DNA of 64,000 nt, taken from NCBI RefSeq assembly GCF_963576675.1, contig NC_088911.1, forward strand, positions 58,241,756 through 58,305,755, read 5' to 3'. Of the stretch, positions 11,440-22,905 are shown piece by piece; position 1 is the stretch's first letter, and every line of letters starts with the position of its first letter. The notes under the pieces are model-generated. The model was not told the DNA's origin. It saw nothing but the letters and a program-made list of their open reading frames with translations, and did no database searches. This stretch comes from Euphorbia lathyris. Taxonomy: Eukaryota > Streptophyta > Magnoliopsida > Malpighiales > Euphorbiaceae. Both the position numbers and the translations under genes were made by a program.

Positions 11440-11940
11440 GTTTGTAATATCCACTAGAGGATAAGACAGTTCAGTAGTTTTTCCCTTTCCTAGACATCCT
11501 CTCTTACCTCGAGCAGTCACGAGCTTGAAGCCCATCTTGGAACTACCATTATCAGCAGGCCCAGAGGAAGAAGGAAATATAGCATTTAGTAACACACTTT
11601 CCCATTTCGTTGCAGCTAGAAACCCGTATTCACCCCTCCTCCACACAAAGACGCCTTAGACAAAAGCTGAATAGGCTAGCCAGGATCACTATCATCATAC
11701 AGAGTCACTGCCTTGCATCGTTCCTACTTAGTCACTATCATCATACAGAGTCACTGCCCAGAGGAAGAAGGAAAGATACATGCTCCCTTTCTATTCCCCG
11801 CCCCAATATTCACTTTACATCTCATGTTATATCGATGTTTTTGCACCATCCTCCACAGACAAAAAATCGGAGGATCAGTTAACACGCCATGCACCCTATT
11901 TCTATTACTTTCACCTCCTTTATTTGATGCTTTGTACTTC
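11440..11940 (-). pseudogene. L1 LINE ORF1 remnant
   Basis: The frame 11646-11413 reads GFLAATKWESVLLNAIFPSSSG, and its reading continues across the copia insertion into FSALDTDALD at about 9700. A second fragment (about 11900-11751) reads CLWRMVQKHRYNMRCK, like the conserved basic stretch of plant L1 ORF1. Part of the sequence is duplicated: CCCAGAGGAAGAAGG occurs near 11560 and 11758, and ACTATCATCATACAGAGTCACTGCC near 11688 and 11734. ORF1 encodes an RNA-binding protein. This copy has stops and no clear start. Confidence 0.55.
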
Positions 11941-13719
11941 CATGGCTGAGTCAATACTACTAGATGATACTCTGGTGGCAGCAATAACATTCGGGTTCCC
12001 ATATGCCTCCTTAGAATGGCCATATGAAAATTATAGTAGTTTATTTTAGTCATTTCATGGTAGTTCTGAAGTAGTCAAATGCTATTTAGGGTATATTTCC
12101 CTTTAACTTTGTATGTTTCGCAGATTGTTCACTAAATAGACTGCCTATGCTTAGAATTTCTCATCAGAAATAAGGAAAATTGGAGGGAAATCATGGTGGG
12201 AAAGCTTGTATGTGACTAATACATTGAACTAATCTAGAACCTTGAGAATCAATCAAAACGGAAAGGTGTTGTAGCCTAAATTGGAATAGTTTATTAATTT
12301 CCATCTACCACCTCTTTTCTCATTGGTAGCTTGGAAGCTGGAAGATGACATTGCACCTGCTTCAACACTTGAGTAGAAGTTCCACTAGCTCTAATCTCAT
12401 CAATTTAATGTAAAAATTGAAAGCTTTTATGATCTTGTTGGTTTATTTGGGCGGTGCTGCAAACTGTACTGTTCCTAATAAGCAATCTGGTTGTGCATAG
12501 AAGTTTACTTATTTAAAAGTAGTTGGTTAGATTCATTTGATATTATGAAATTTGTAATTTTTAATTAGTTTTTACTATGTTTTAACACCTATATAAAGGA
12601 TTCTTTAAAAAAAATTAAAGGCTTCTTTAGCTTTTAAACCATATCATTAATTTGATCATTTAATTTAATTTTTTCAACTACTTACCCTTCATCTTATTTC
12701 TTCATTTATTTTTAAGTTAATATATATGACTTCTTTCTCCATGATAGCAGTTTATAAATTGACCATGGAGGAGTAGTTCTTCCAGGTGAAACCAACCAAG
12801 GGCTAGTATTTCAATATGTCATTCTCTATGTTCTAAATGCATAATAATTATTAAGAGATTGGTTAATGAGGAACTTAGACATATTGAATTGGGTGAATCA
12901 TACTAAAACTAATTAACTGCAAGGAGACTTGCATTAAGGATGGAAAACTCATTAAGTACATTTGTTTTGGGATTAGAGACATGAAAGACCAAAATGCTAA
13001 AGGTGGTTTTTAGGAATATGTTCCCTATCCGTATACTTAATCATGTGGCAATGCAAGGAGACTTGGTTGGTAAGTGGTTAATGACTCCTAAGAAGACAAG
13101 AGACTTCACTCATGTGAATTTAGTTTAAGATACTTTAGATCCTTGCATTTTATGCATTTTGAATAAGAAAATGATTGTGAATGGCATGTTCTAGTTGTGT
13201 TATGCATGTTCCTTATATATCTATATTCCTCTATTATTCTATGAAATTGTTCTCTTTTATTTAATTTTACTTCATACTTGTTCTTTATCAAACTCAATAT
13301 TAATGAAAACCCCCTTGAATTGATTATTCTCCCATTAAGTGTTAAAATTGTTCAATCAATCCCTATGGAGACGATAATCTACTCATCATTTTATTACTTG
13401 TACTTAGTGCACTTGCTAGTGTTAACATTTCAGAAAAAAAAAACCACCAAATGCAAACATGGTAGATTATAAATGGATGTAAAAAAACAGGACTAGATGA
13501 ATCAATTGAAGCTATAAATCTCACTAGTGGTAAAGGATTTTCATCAAAAGCATGATAATGATTAATATTGGCAATGTCAATTTTGTTCGTTGTTAAACTC
13601 ATGTATATCTATTTAATATTGACAATGTCAATTTTGTTTAGATGGAATGTGATGCAATTGCATGTGTCCAGTGTAGTTTTGCACGGTGACTTGACATAGT
13701 GGTATATATGGGAAAACCC
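11941..13719. other. AT-rich DNA with a possible gypsy LTR end
   Basis: No gene is supported. At about 13340-13430 the words CAATCCCTATGGAGACGATAATCTACTCATC and TTATTACTTGTAC followed by AGTGCACTTGC resemble the end of gypsy LTRs in plants; no primer-binding site follows. TTGACAATGTCAATTTTGTT occurs twice (near 13570 and 13620). The rest shows nothing recognisable. Confidence 0.35.
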
Positions 13720-14310
13720 ACTACATTGTTGATCATACGCTCTCCTAAAATTTTCAAGCTATATAAATCTTTGCATGGTCTCAAACAATCCCCTCGCATA
13801 TAACATGAAAAGCTTACTTTTTTTTCCTTCTAAAACTAATTTCCCCCTCTATTTATACAAAAAAAGGATGCAACTTGGCTTTATTGTTTAATTTATGTAA
13901 ATGATTTGTCAATTATAGGCAACGGTATCGCTTTGGTGCGCAAAAGGTGATGCAATTTTTGAAAAGACGGGTTTCCATTCGAAATCTTAGTTCCTTACAA
14001 TATTTTCTCAACATAGTGGCACAATGGTGTCCTAAAGGGCCTTCTCTAAATAAACCGAAATGTTGTTAAGTCCATTCTTGAATGTAAAAATATGTGGCTT
14101 TTATGCTAGTTTACAACCCCATTAATACATATAAGGAATTGACCATTGAAGAAGGCGGTCCTTTATTAAACCATCCAAATATTGAAAAGTTGTTGGAAGT
14201 TTACAATTACTCACATTCATATGTCCATACATTGCATTTATAATCAATAAAGTGTCATCATTTATGCATGTCTCTACAGAGATACACTAATGTACGATTA
14301 AAAGGATTTT
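13720..14310 (+). pseudogene. Decayed copia reverse transcriptase
   Basis: Short stretches in shifting frames match copia RT. SLHGLKQSPR (about 13775-13805) is the K-x-L-Y-G-L-K-Q block. LIYVNDLSI (about 13888-13915) corresponds to the YVDD catalytic block with the first D changed. IAFIINKVSSFMH (about 14235-14275) is the segment before RNase H. The gene belongs with the RNase H tail at 15935-16267; the MULE at 14723-15673 lies between them. It is not functional. Confidence 0.65.
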
Positions 14311-14713
14311 GTGATACCTTTATGGTACTATAAGTGTTTTTTAATTTAAGACGTCTCCAAACTTGTTAGTTTATTGTACAATGGTTGCTTTGAATCATCA
14401 AATCATTACATCATGCATTTAATGTGTTTCCAACAGAACAACATTAGGGCAGAGAAGTTATAGGCACCATAACCAGAACGTACAAGTACCACAAGTTGTT
14501 GTCATGGCTCTAAGGAAAAATTCGACAAATATTGACGCCATTCTTCGAACATCCTTTTTCTCATCCTCAGTATCCTTATATATGCATTTGTAAGTGGTAT
14601 GTCATGTCTTTCATACTCTTTTGGGGCTTGTAAGAACAAAGATATGTTGAAAGTTGATCTTTAGGTAGGCTAATTTTAACATTTTAATGAGAAGTATATG
14701 TTCAAAAACTTGA
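14311..14713. other. Decayed copia DNA, no gene
   Basis: This links the RT remnant to the MULE target site. No open frame and no further recognisable motif. Confidence 0.4.
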
Positions 14714-14982
14714 TAATAATTAGGGTTAATTACAAAAAACTACCATGTGGTTTCGCCGATTTGCGATGTGGTACTTGTGGTATTTTTTTTTACAAACACC
14801 TCCCTGTGGTTGTCACCGTTAGCAAAATCAAGGCAACGGTAAAAATTCTGTTAAATCAAAGGGGCATTTTCGGGAAAAAAAAATTTGACTTGTTTTTGTT
14901 CTTCCTCCTCATTTCTTCTTCTTCTCTTCTCCTTTCTTCTTCTTTTTTTTTTTTTAAAAAAATTCCAAAATTCGCAATGAAC

Positions 14983-15266
14983 GTTTGGAAATTCCAAACA
15001 TTGAAGAACGTCTGAAATTTCCAGACGTGATTCATCATCACGTCTGGAAATTCTAGACGTTCTTCAACGTCTAGAAATTCCAGACATTAACGTCTGGAAT
15101 TCCAGACGTTGAAGAACGTCTGGAATTTCCAGACGTGATATCGCGTCTGGAAATTCCAGACGTTCTTCAATGTTTGGAATTCCAGACGTTAATGTCTGGA
15201 ATTTTTCCAGCATTCTGGAAAATTCCAGAATTCTGGAAATTTCCAGAATTCTGGAAAAATTCCAGA
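14983..15266. repeat. Palindrome array in MULE-A core
   Basis: About eight or nine copies of a palindrome near ACGTCTGGAAATTCCAGACGT follow each other at roughly 22-32 bp steps, with the linkers GTTCTTCAA or TTGAAGAA. They pass into shorter CTGGAAATTTCCAG and CCAGAATTCTGG words after 15200. The copies vary in the centre and at single arm positions. No open frame spans the array convincingly. Confidence 0.9.
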
Positions 15267-15285
15267 TGGCTGGAAATTTCTAAAA

Positions 15286-15490
15286 TTTAAAAAAAATAGA
15301 AAAAGAAAAAAGAAAAAAAGGAAGAAGAAGAGATAGAGGAGGAAGAAGAAGAAGAAGAAAAGAGAGGAAGAGGAAGAAGAAAAGAGAGGAGGAGGAAGAA
15401 GAAGAAGAAGATGAAGAACAATGGAAGAAGAAGATGAAGAAGATGGAAGAAGAAGATGGAGAGAAGAGGGGGAGAAAGAAAAATAATTAA
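15286..15490. repeat. Purine tract of MULE-A
   Basis: Almost only A and G for about 200 bases (GAAGAAGAA and GGAGGAAGA words). Its inverted counterpart is the pyrimidine tract at 14890-14960. Frames read through it are low-complexity artefacts. Confidence 0.9.
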
Positions 15491-15682
15491 AAATAAAATA
15501 AAATTTGTTTTTCCCAAATTACCCCTCTGCCACGTCATCATTTTAATAGTTTCCATCCATTTGCCTTGATTTTGCTAACGGTGACAACCACAGGGAGGTG
15601 TTTGTAAAAAAAATACCACAGGTACCACATCGCAAATCGGTGAAACCACATGATAGTTTTTTATAATTAACCCTAATAATTA

Positions 15683-15934
15683 TGATCTCAATTAGTAATG
15701 AGAAATTGATTTTTGAGTAAGTGGTTTTAAGAGAAAAATAAGATCTACACGGGGTAACTTAGGAACCTTAATCAGCTTCATTTTTCTTCTTCTAGAGTTT
15801 TTTGACCTTTCTTTGAGTTGATCAATTGTATTGTTTCTCAAATGAAGATCTGGGTAGGGATCATAGGAAATCAATAGGAGGATATATGGTATTTCTCAGT
15901 TCTTGTTTGATTTTGTGGTTTTATCAGAAATAAC
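15683..15934. other. Decayed copia DNA between MULE-A and RNase H tail
   Basis: No gene. The sequence resumes the copia remnant after the MULE and leads to the RNase H end. Confidence 0.4.
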
Positions 15935-16267
15935 ATGCATTTTCTTGTTTCTCCATGGAGGCTGAATATAGAGAGATTCTGTCGATACTGGAAATTTGGA
16001 GATTGGTTTTGTGATAATCTTAATGTTGCTTATTTAACAGCTAATCCTATGTTTCATAGTAAGCATTTAGAGATCGAATTTTACTTTTTTCAGGATAAAT
16101 TATACCCCATGGCACTTGATATGCGATATATTTTGATAGTTGATCAAACCATGGAAGTTTTCGCCAAACCACTAACACATTTTAGGTTTCAGTTGTTGTG
16201 TGATAAGATGACTGTGCAATCTGATACCCCCATTATCTTGAGGAGGGTGTTTGGGAATAAGACCTAG
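15935..16267 (+). pseudogene. Copia RNase H C-terminal end, decayed
   Basis: The frame contains CDNLNVAYLTANPMFHSK, the block with the RNase H aspartate and the TANPxFH word, then KHLEIEFYFFQDK, then DQTMEVFAKPLTHFRFQLL, the usual D-Q-x-A-D-x-F-T-K-P-L end in altered form. RNase H would remove template RNA during cDNA synthesis. The fragment is 110 codons with the domain's first half missing; it is the 3' continuation of the RT remnant near 13720-14310. Confidence 0.75.
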
Positions 16268-17724
16268 TCTAAGGAGGTTGTATCTAAAAAGTCATTGTTC
16301 GTTGGAGTCTAATGCACATGGTCAGCCGTAGGACTTCCAATCAATGTATATTTCGATGTTATGTATCTTCTAGGTTTTAATTATCTTGTATTCTAAGTAT
16401 ATTAGGATTCTACAACTCAAATGTATATATGTATATGATTATTTAATGCGAAAAGGTGAGGAGTTTATTCTCACAAAAATAAACTAATAAAAAGATAAAT
16501 AAATTTACGTAAAAAATATTTTTGTAATAAGGAGAAAACCTCAAGGCTAAAAAAACAACTTTACTAATAATAGCGAGAATACAAAAATTCGAACTCTTTC
16601 AAGCAAATCAAATTTGAGGTATACAATAATTGTAGAAAAAATTGTAATACCGAGATTGTAATTTTACATTCACGCATTATATTTCTCACACCCTCAACTC
16701 TCCTCATGCAATTTAAGTCTTGCTCTTTTTATAAAAGATAGCTAATATCTTTTCATCTCGGAGGAAATACTACTTATGGGAAAAATGCATGACAAACTTT
16801 CAATAATATATTCAATCATTAAAACTAAATGATCCATTTAATATATTTAGACCCTAACTTTCACTTCAAAAATAAATAAAAAATGAGAAGAATTGTTTTA
16901 TCTAATTAAAACGAGGAAAACAATAAGAAAACGAAACTTTAGAAATCTTGGAAATAAGAAAGTCATTACCCGCTCTTTCTGAACTGTGTGATTCGACTTC
17001 GTAATATGATAATATTTTGTAACCATACAATTCAGCTAGATAGTCCCTCGTTGTAGATTTCTGGCTGGTTTCCAATTTGCGCAATTAGGAAGAAAAAAAT
17101 CACACGAGAAAATGAAGTAATTATAAGAGAAGTGATGAGAGAACGGAATGATAGCTGAAGTTTAGCCAAAGAGGGGATTGAGTTTAGCTATAAAAGAAAT
17201 GAGAAAAACAAAAATAGAAAAAAAAGAATGTAGTATATAAAGAAGGAAGAAAACGAGATTTTCTTGCATTTAAGACTGAGTAGAAGAAAACCCAATGAGA
17301 GAAAATAAAAAATGTGACATGACAAACTTTTTCTACCATAATATTTCTCAAACTTTCATATCCACGCACTTTATTTAATTCTTACTCTTTTGTAGGAAAC
17401 AACTCAATAAAAAATATCTAATATTTTTTTATAAATATTTTAATTTCTCCGAAAAAACTATTTATAGTCAAAATGTATGGCTAAAATTTCAACATTTTTA
17501 GCTAATTGCATTTCAGTAAAAAAAATTGCTCAGCTTGATAATATTTTTTTGCTAAAAGAAAAAAAAACAAACTTTGACAATGATACACTCTGAACCCAAC
17601 AACATGGAACATTTAACTATAAAAAAATATTCAAATTTAATATTAAACAAGTAAATTATCACTCAAACCCTAATAATTAAGTCAATATTTATTAAATATT
17701 ATATAAATAATAATAATAATGTGG
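16268..17724. other. AT-rich DNA, probably decayed LTR sequence
   Basis: No gene. Two stretches, about 16675-16830 and 17360-17510, share the succession ACGCA-TTATT, TAGCTAATATC or TCTAATATTT, CTCC or CTCGGAG and ATGCATGACAAA or ATGTATGGCTAAA. This suggests an old duplicated sequence such as a pair of eroded LTRs. The match is weak. Confidence 0.3.
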
Positions 17725-17830
17725 TGAAGCTCTTAGCCTGTTGGTTGGGAGCTTACCTATTATCCTAGAAGTCATGGGTTCGAATCGCATAGGGTGGGAT
17801 GGGTTGAGGGTTTTCATTTCACTTTAATGT
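17725..17830 (+). mobile_element. Possible tRNA-derived SINE remnant
   Basis: TAGCCTGTTGG near 17734 and GGTTCGAATCG near 17777 are spaced about like the A and B boxes of a tRNA promoter, and the B box is close to consensus. No anticodon arm or acceptor stem can be folded, so it is not a tRNA gene. Ends and target duplication are not visible. Confidence 0.4.
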
Positions 17831-17869
17831 ACATATTAAATTAAAGTTTAACACTATTTTATTTCAATG

Positions 17870-18670
17870 TGTCTCAATATAGTTGATTCGTGATTGGTGA
17901 TATGCAATCTTGGTTCGGTCTTCTGCTGGAATAAATCTAAACAATTACTTGGCTATAAGAGGTGTAATCCGAGAACCAATTATTATATTTATAATCATAT
18001 TTATATAAATTCCTAACATTGGTAGTGCTATTTGGTTGTGTGTTCTATCATTTTGCTTTTTCACTTGAAGAATAATTCTCTTGATTTCAACATGAATGAT
18101 CGAGTCACAATAGCAGCTTTTGTTGGGGCTTTTATAGTGAAGTCTGAAGGCAGAACTTTTCGAATTTCAAAAAGACCGTTGGTACAAAAGCTCAAATTCT
18201 GTCTTCTGGTACAAAAGCTTTATCGTTGTAGACGCTTTTGATTTTGTCTCTTGAGGCAGCCCACGCTTCTGAATTATGTCTACGCAGAATACTGTTTGTT
18301 CATTTATGGCGAATAGTCCAAATTGTTCAGAGGGACAAACCAACTGTTGCTTGTACTTTCTTTCCTTATTTAGTATCACAATGTCAGACGCAGAAGTCAA
18401 CTCTGTGATTCTTATCTTTCGGTTGATTTGCTTCTGGGCCTGGATCAGCTTCTAGATCCTTCTTGCTTCTGGGCCGGAATTAGGCTTTGGCCCTTTGTTA
18501 TTTCTTAAGGTCATTCTTCGAATTTCTTTCTCTTTTCTTTTTAATAAAAAACACTTAACATAATCATTAGTTCGAATAAATCAATATTTATAAACTATTT
18601 TAGGGATTTTAATTTCCTATTTAATATTTTTGTCATAATCAAAAGTCATTGTGGAAATCGTGTATCAACA
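17870..18670 (-). repeat. 3' LTR of copia-1, left end uncertain
   Basis: The right border is firm: TGTATCAACA at 18661-18670, next to the polypurine tract. Inside are GGTTCGGTCTTCTGC (about 17910), similar to the GGTTCGGCCTCTCCGCC of copia X, and several GCTTCTGG words. The left border was not found and is set from the position of the shared word. Confidence 0.45.
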
Positions 18671-18690
18671 ATCTCCCCCATTTTGATGGT
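18671..18690 (-). other. Polypurine tract of copia-1
   Basis: On the minus strand AAAATGGGGGAGAT directly precedes the LTR start TGTTGATACACG. The same arrangement occurs in copia X at 40844, AAAACAGGGGAGTT before TGTTGAAACACC. This primes plus-strand DNA synthesis. Confidence 0.75.
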
Positions 18691-19157
18691 GACAAAAATT
18701 CAGAGGAAAAGAACATTGAAATTACTCACCCATAAAAGTTGAACTTACATTGCTTCTGGGTACTCCCCCATCAGGGATGGACTACTGAAAAAAATTCACT
18801 TAAGACAAGAAAATATTAGAAGTTAATTGATTCAATAGTAAGTGAAGTTCAGAGTTTGAGTACAACTTAAGGTTTGTTAGAAGCATCATATATCGGAAGC
18901 ATAAAATATCGGAAGCAGTAGTAATATGCCAGTAATGATATAAGACAATGTTTTTAATTTATCAGAGATAGCATGGTTATTGAAACATTATGTAAATTAA
19001 GTGTTGATTTAACAGTGACATATACTTAGAAAGAAAAGCAATTGAATAAATGCATTCAGAGGCAACATTGTAATCAAAGATATTCAATAAGTTCACACAA
19101 TAGAATTCAACAAATGTAAAGAAAGCTAAGTAGCTTATAAGTATAGAAGAACCCTAT
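18691..19157 (-). other. Copia-1 region between extra ORF and polypurine tract
   Basis: No gene. It is the 3' untranslated part of the element, with GGAAGCA-type short repeats near 18895-18915. Confidence 0.45.
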
Positions 19158-20892
19158 TCATATCCTATTTATGTATAATGTTAGGCTAGAGGATTGGGAT
19201 TCTTCTTTCCTTACTATTGCTTTAGTGTTGTTGTTGTTGTTCATTCGAAAGGGTAGCTCGTTCAAAAGAATATTGGTTTCACTAAGTGAAGAATGACCAT
19301 ATGTGGGCATCAGAGGGGTGGATGAAATGGAATGGGTCCTGATCATTTCAGCCACTAAGGCATGTGCAGCATTCAGAGACTTCTGAACCTTAGATGGAGA
19401 AGCATTTTGAGAGGTAGAAGCACACTAGTTCTAGATGTTAGCGGAAAGAGTAGCACTCTTATCTGTCAGCTCAGAAGCAACCTTGGAGAAAGGCAAAATA
19501 TCTTCGCCAGTGGGCTTGGAATGTTGCTGAGTGGGAATTGGTTGGAAGTTTAAACCATCAAGAAGGCAGGATTCTTATGGAGTCAGAGAAGCATCTTCAA
19601 GAGGTGTCATGTTACTGATATTGGTTAGAACATCCCGTGTAAGGGTGTTCATGTTATCTTGAATAGCATCAATAGATGCATCAGCAGCCATGGTTTGGGC
19701 TTGTTCAGAGTTGCCAGAGGTCTTGTCTTTTGATGGAGAAGTTTCTGGTGAGGGAGTTAGAGTAGGGTCTAAGATAGTTGGAGTATCAAGAGTTTGATCA
19801 ATTAATATGTGCTCAATAGTTTGACTTTCAGGAGCATGCTCAGTTTTATCAGAAGTGATTGGAGAAGAGGATGATTCAATAACTTATCACCTAAGTTGGG
19901 TTTAGAGATGTCTTTGGTGGCTTGATCTTCTGAGCCAAGATCAGAGGCTTGATTGAATGTTCTTGGTCTGGAGTCTCTTCCTAAGATTTGTCCTTATCCG
20001 TTTCACTAGATTTGGAAAGCTTGAAGTGAACCTTCTTAGATTTTTTTTTCTTGTGCCTCTTTGGCTTAGGTGGAGTGGAGGTTGGTTCAGCACATGCTGG
20101 CTCATTATATAGAGGAGTTGTGGAGGCTGCCTCACTAGAAGGAGGAGGCTTGACTGGAGATTTTCTAAAAGAGGCACCAACAAAGGCGTGGGTAAGCCCA
20201 GCTTTGCTAAGATTTACAGCCTTCTTCAGAGCAACTGCTTCTTATGTTGAGAGATCAGCATGTTCTAGAATTGAAGCCTTCTCCTTTTGTTTCTCTTTAT
20301 CTTTGGTAGAGGGTTTTGGCGCCTTAGATGTGGTAGTTTCTGTTGGCATATGAGGCTGTTTGGAAAAAGGTTTCACATCAGAAACTTCTTCGTGATGAAA
20401 GAGTAGTGAGAATCCCGAGATGCCAGAACTCCTAAAAGAGGGGCATTAATGGGTTCAAGTCCAGACTCAGGGACAATTGATGTCTTTTTCTTTGGGGGCC
20501 GCTCAAGAGCAGCACGTTTATTCTTGGAGGATTTGGAGGCTTTTCGCTCAAGTATGGATTGCTCTGTAGCATGCTTCTCAGAAGCTTTGGTTTTCACTGA
20601 TTCAGAGTCAGTTTTCTTAGAATGGACTCCGACTTTCTTTGTGATAGGCTTAGGAGACTTGGTGGGTGTCTCAGTAGCCTATTCAAATGCCTTTTCAAGA
20701 GCTTTACATTTTAGAGCCTTTTTGGGCTCAGCACCAGCAGGGTGGATTTTATGTTGCTTGATGTGCTCAAGGCCGTTAATGATTTTAGTGTTGATGATAG
20801 ACCTAGAGGTGTGTTCATTTGTGGTGAGTGGAGGAAGGGTGAGTTCATAATGTTGCAAAATTTTGGTTATGAGATAACCAAAATTAAGTTGG
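19158..20892 (-). pseudogene. Copia-1 env-like ORF, C-terminal part
   Basis: Broken frames encode charged, S/K/E-rich segments. The piece next to the insertion reads NFGYLITKILQHYELTLP, aligning with GSLITKILKDHKVSF of copia X and GSIITKILKDQGVSL of copia Y. This block belongs to the plant-specific family named in Pfam as putative plant transposon protein. Function is unknown; by position it matches the extra ORF of SIRE-type copia elements. Frames at 20183-19941, 20597-20373 and 20984-20679 are fragments of this one gene. Confidence 0.6.
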
Positions 20893-22486
20893 TTTGAGTG
20901 GCCGCGGAACCCGATTACCCTACTCTCCTTCAGGAGGGCCGTGATTTCGGCAAATAAGATTCCATTTTTACATGTCACCGTCACTTACCATTTTTAAGGA
21001 CGACGCTTAGGATGTCCCTTCCGGTGCATGTATTCTTTTGACTATTTTCTAACCTTTTTTTTTTATCATGGTTTAAGGTTAGATTATTTATATTAGAGTC
21101 GTCACCCAAATTTTAATGCTCAGGAACATGTCAAAAGTTTAAATGGCATACGAGCCCACAACATACAATCTCTTCAAAGTTAGGTTCATGACTTAAACGA
21201 TTCAATGGTCTGATTAATAAATACGTAGACTTGTCTTTATTAAAATATCATATATTTCTATTTCAGATTCAGTTAAGCGATAAATAAATACTGAAATATA
21301 AAATTATTATATTTTTTCACAAATGGAACCATTCTGCCCTAATACATCGAATCTAGCCCTATGAAAGTAAATCTATTAAACTTGCAAGACAAATAAACAT
21401 TAGATGTGGGACATTCAGTACCGTCTTTTGGATTTAACTACGATGTCAGACTCGATCAAGTAGGACTCACTTAATCCTAGGATCTAACACAACAACATGC
21501 AATTATTCTGAAGCCTAATCCATTCATCTAGTAGATTTTAATAGAAGTGACTAAAATACCTTTGTATCCCAGGATTGCTTTTATCCTCATTTATAATAAA
21601 AATAGAAATAATAAATTTATCGAAATGAAACTAAGCTACCCGGACAGAAAACATGGGTCTGCTTGTCTAGGGTGGTCCCGATCGGTGATTGCCTTTCGGG
21701 TAGACCCTCTGTTTTACGTGTCAGAACTAGGAAAATAAAGAAATAAGAAGAAAAGATAAAGAAACAAGTTGCAAACAGTAGGGATGGGCTTTTAAAACCC
21801 TTCAAAAGTTACCTCTGAAACACTTTTCCAGTTTTTGGTGCAAAGTATGCCGTTTAAAAGAGTTTTTGACCTAACAGATCAATTCCGAAAGTTTAGTGAC
21901 TTCAGAATTGATAATTATTGAGGAACAGTTGTAGTGAACGTGTTTCCTCAACTAATAACTTTGAAATATTGTTGAATTTGGGTGTTCAAACCTCTAAAAA
22001 TGGCTAATTTGGTAAGAATCGTTGTAAAAACCTCTCCCTTTCACTCACTTTCACTTAGTTTCACTAAGTTTTCACTCACTTTCACTCAATTTTGTTCTTT
22101 CCTCTCAAAAATACTTTTTCTTTTGTGACAAAATTGTTCTCGATGTGTATGTTGGTTTATTTCCATTTTAATAGTGGGAAAGAGACAGAACTGCCAGAAA
22201 ACTGACTAAAAATTGCCCGAAAACCATAAGAGGTCACTGATCAGCGACCAGGGTACCCGATCAAAGACCTACGTGGCAACGAGTATTTTTTAAAACTCAA
22301 AAAATATAATCTATGAAGATTTTGATAAAAGCAAGGTAAAAAAGCTAAATAACTCAAAAAATAGGGTTCAATTCTTAGCTCGTATCTCACACAACGCGTT
22401 GTGTGAAGCCCACCTACACAAACTGTTAGCTAGAGTGTAACATAGACTCATCACTAGGGCCGAAAAAAGTCTGTGCTTATAGTTGG
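20887..22486. mobile_element. 1.6-kb insertion of unknown class in copia-1
   Basis: Comparison with copia X and Y shows that the extra ORF is interrupted between 20892 and 22481. AGTTGG stands at both borders (20887-20892 and 22481-22486), a likely target duplication of 5-6 bp. The insert starts TTTGAGTGGCCGCGG and ends GTCTGTGCTTAT, without TG...CA LTR ends or visible inverted ends. The inside includes AGAGTCGTCACCC (about 21093), a phrase common in plant gypsy LTRs, and starts of TGTCACCG type at 20973. It may be a solo LTR with neighbouring sequence. No gene is supported in it. Confidence 0.5.
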
Positions 22487-22905
22487 GCACTACATTGTTT
22501 TATGGCATTGATCAGAAGGATGGGTAGGTTCAGAGGCTTGTTATTTAAGATGTGCCATATGATGCACAATTCCATCTTGGATACAGAGTTTACAGAGCCT
22601 TTCTTCGGAAGGATGTAGTTAACAATCAGGTAGTGAGCTTGTCTCAGAATCTGGGACACAGAGGTGTCAATTAGCTCACCATGGAGATCCTCAGGAGTGA
22701 CATATCTTAGAGGGAATTCTTTAACGTATATCTCATTTCCGTTCTTTCTGAGTTCCGTGCCTTGTAGATCAACGTCCATAAGATCAGTAATGATTTGGGG
22801 GTGATGGAGAGAGATTTTCCTTGAACTGTGGTCACCAAATTGTCAAAATCCTCTGAAGCAATGCAGAGGTTGGTGTAAAATTCACCAACCAGCTTGTTGT
22901 AGACA
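22481..22905 (-). pseudogene. Copia-1 env-like ORF, central part
   Basis: The frame 22779-22477 contains GTELRKNGNEIYVK, ILRQAHYLIVNYILPK and CIIWHILNNKPLNLPILL, which align with GTEMRKTNDVKYIK, QVHYLLTNYLFPK and CFIWHMLTYKPLNMLVFL of copia X. Upstream, KLVGEFYTNL-like words continue to the solo LTR border. It is split from the C-terminal part by the 1.6-kb insertion and from the N-terminal part by the solo LTR. Confidence 0.7.

Larger units (their letters stand above)
4650..11940 (-). mobile_element. L1-type LINE, dead, twice interrupted
   Basis: Reading the minus strand gives the order of a plant L1 element: ORF1 remnant (11940-11440), endonuclease (about 9716-9139), reverse transcriptase (8708-7313), zinc-knuckle region (6029-5400), RNase H (5400-4747), and a poly(A) seen as ten Ts at 4650-4659. 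Two later elements sit inside: a small copia element at 9722-11434 and a solo copia LTR at 6041-7312. Frames are broken by many stops and shifts. The segment between the RT fingers/palm and the zinc-knuckle region is missing at the solo LTR. The 5' end is estimated from the last recognisable ORF1 words. Confidence 0.85.
14714..15682. mobile_element. MULE-A, non-autonomous Mutator-like element
   Basis: The element proper is 14723-15673 (951 bp). It is flanked by perfect 9-bp duplications TAATAATTA at 14714-14722 and 15674-15682, the target-duplication length of Mutator-like elements. Inverted ends of about 115 bp start GGGTTAATTACAAA and share the phrase CACCTCCCTGTGGTTGTCACC. Inward of the left arm is a pyrimidine tract, inward of the right arm a purine tract, and the core is an array of palindromes, so most of the element could fold on itself. 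No transposase is encoded. It lies inside decayed copia sequence. Confidence 0.85.

Noticed and set aside
14983..15266. GAA/TTC words in MULE-A looked like heat-shock elements
   Set aside because: The spacing is not the nGAAnnTTCn pattern; the words come from the palindrome unit.
15287..15556. Minus-strand frame of F, S and L repeats
   Set aside because: Low-complexity translation of the purine tract.
17725..17830. Possible tRNA gene
   Set aside because: A and B boxes are visible, but no acceptor stem or anticodon arm folds; kept only as a weak SINE remnant.
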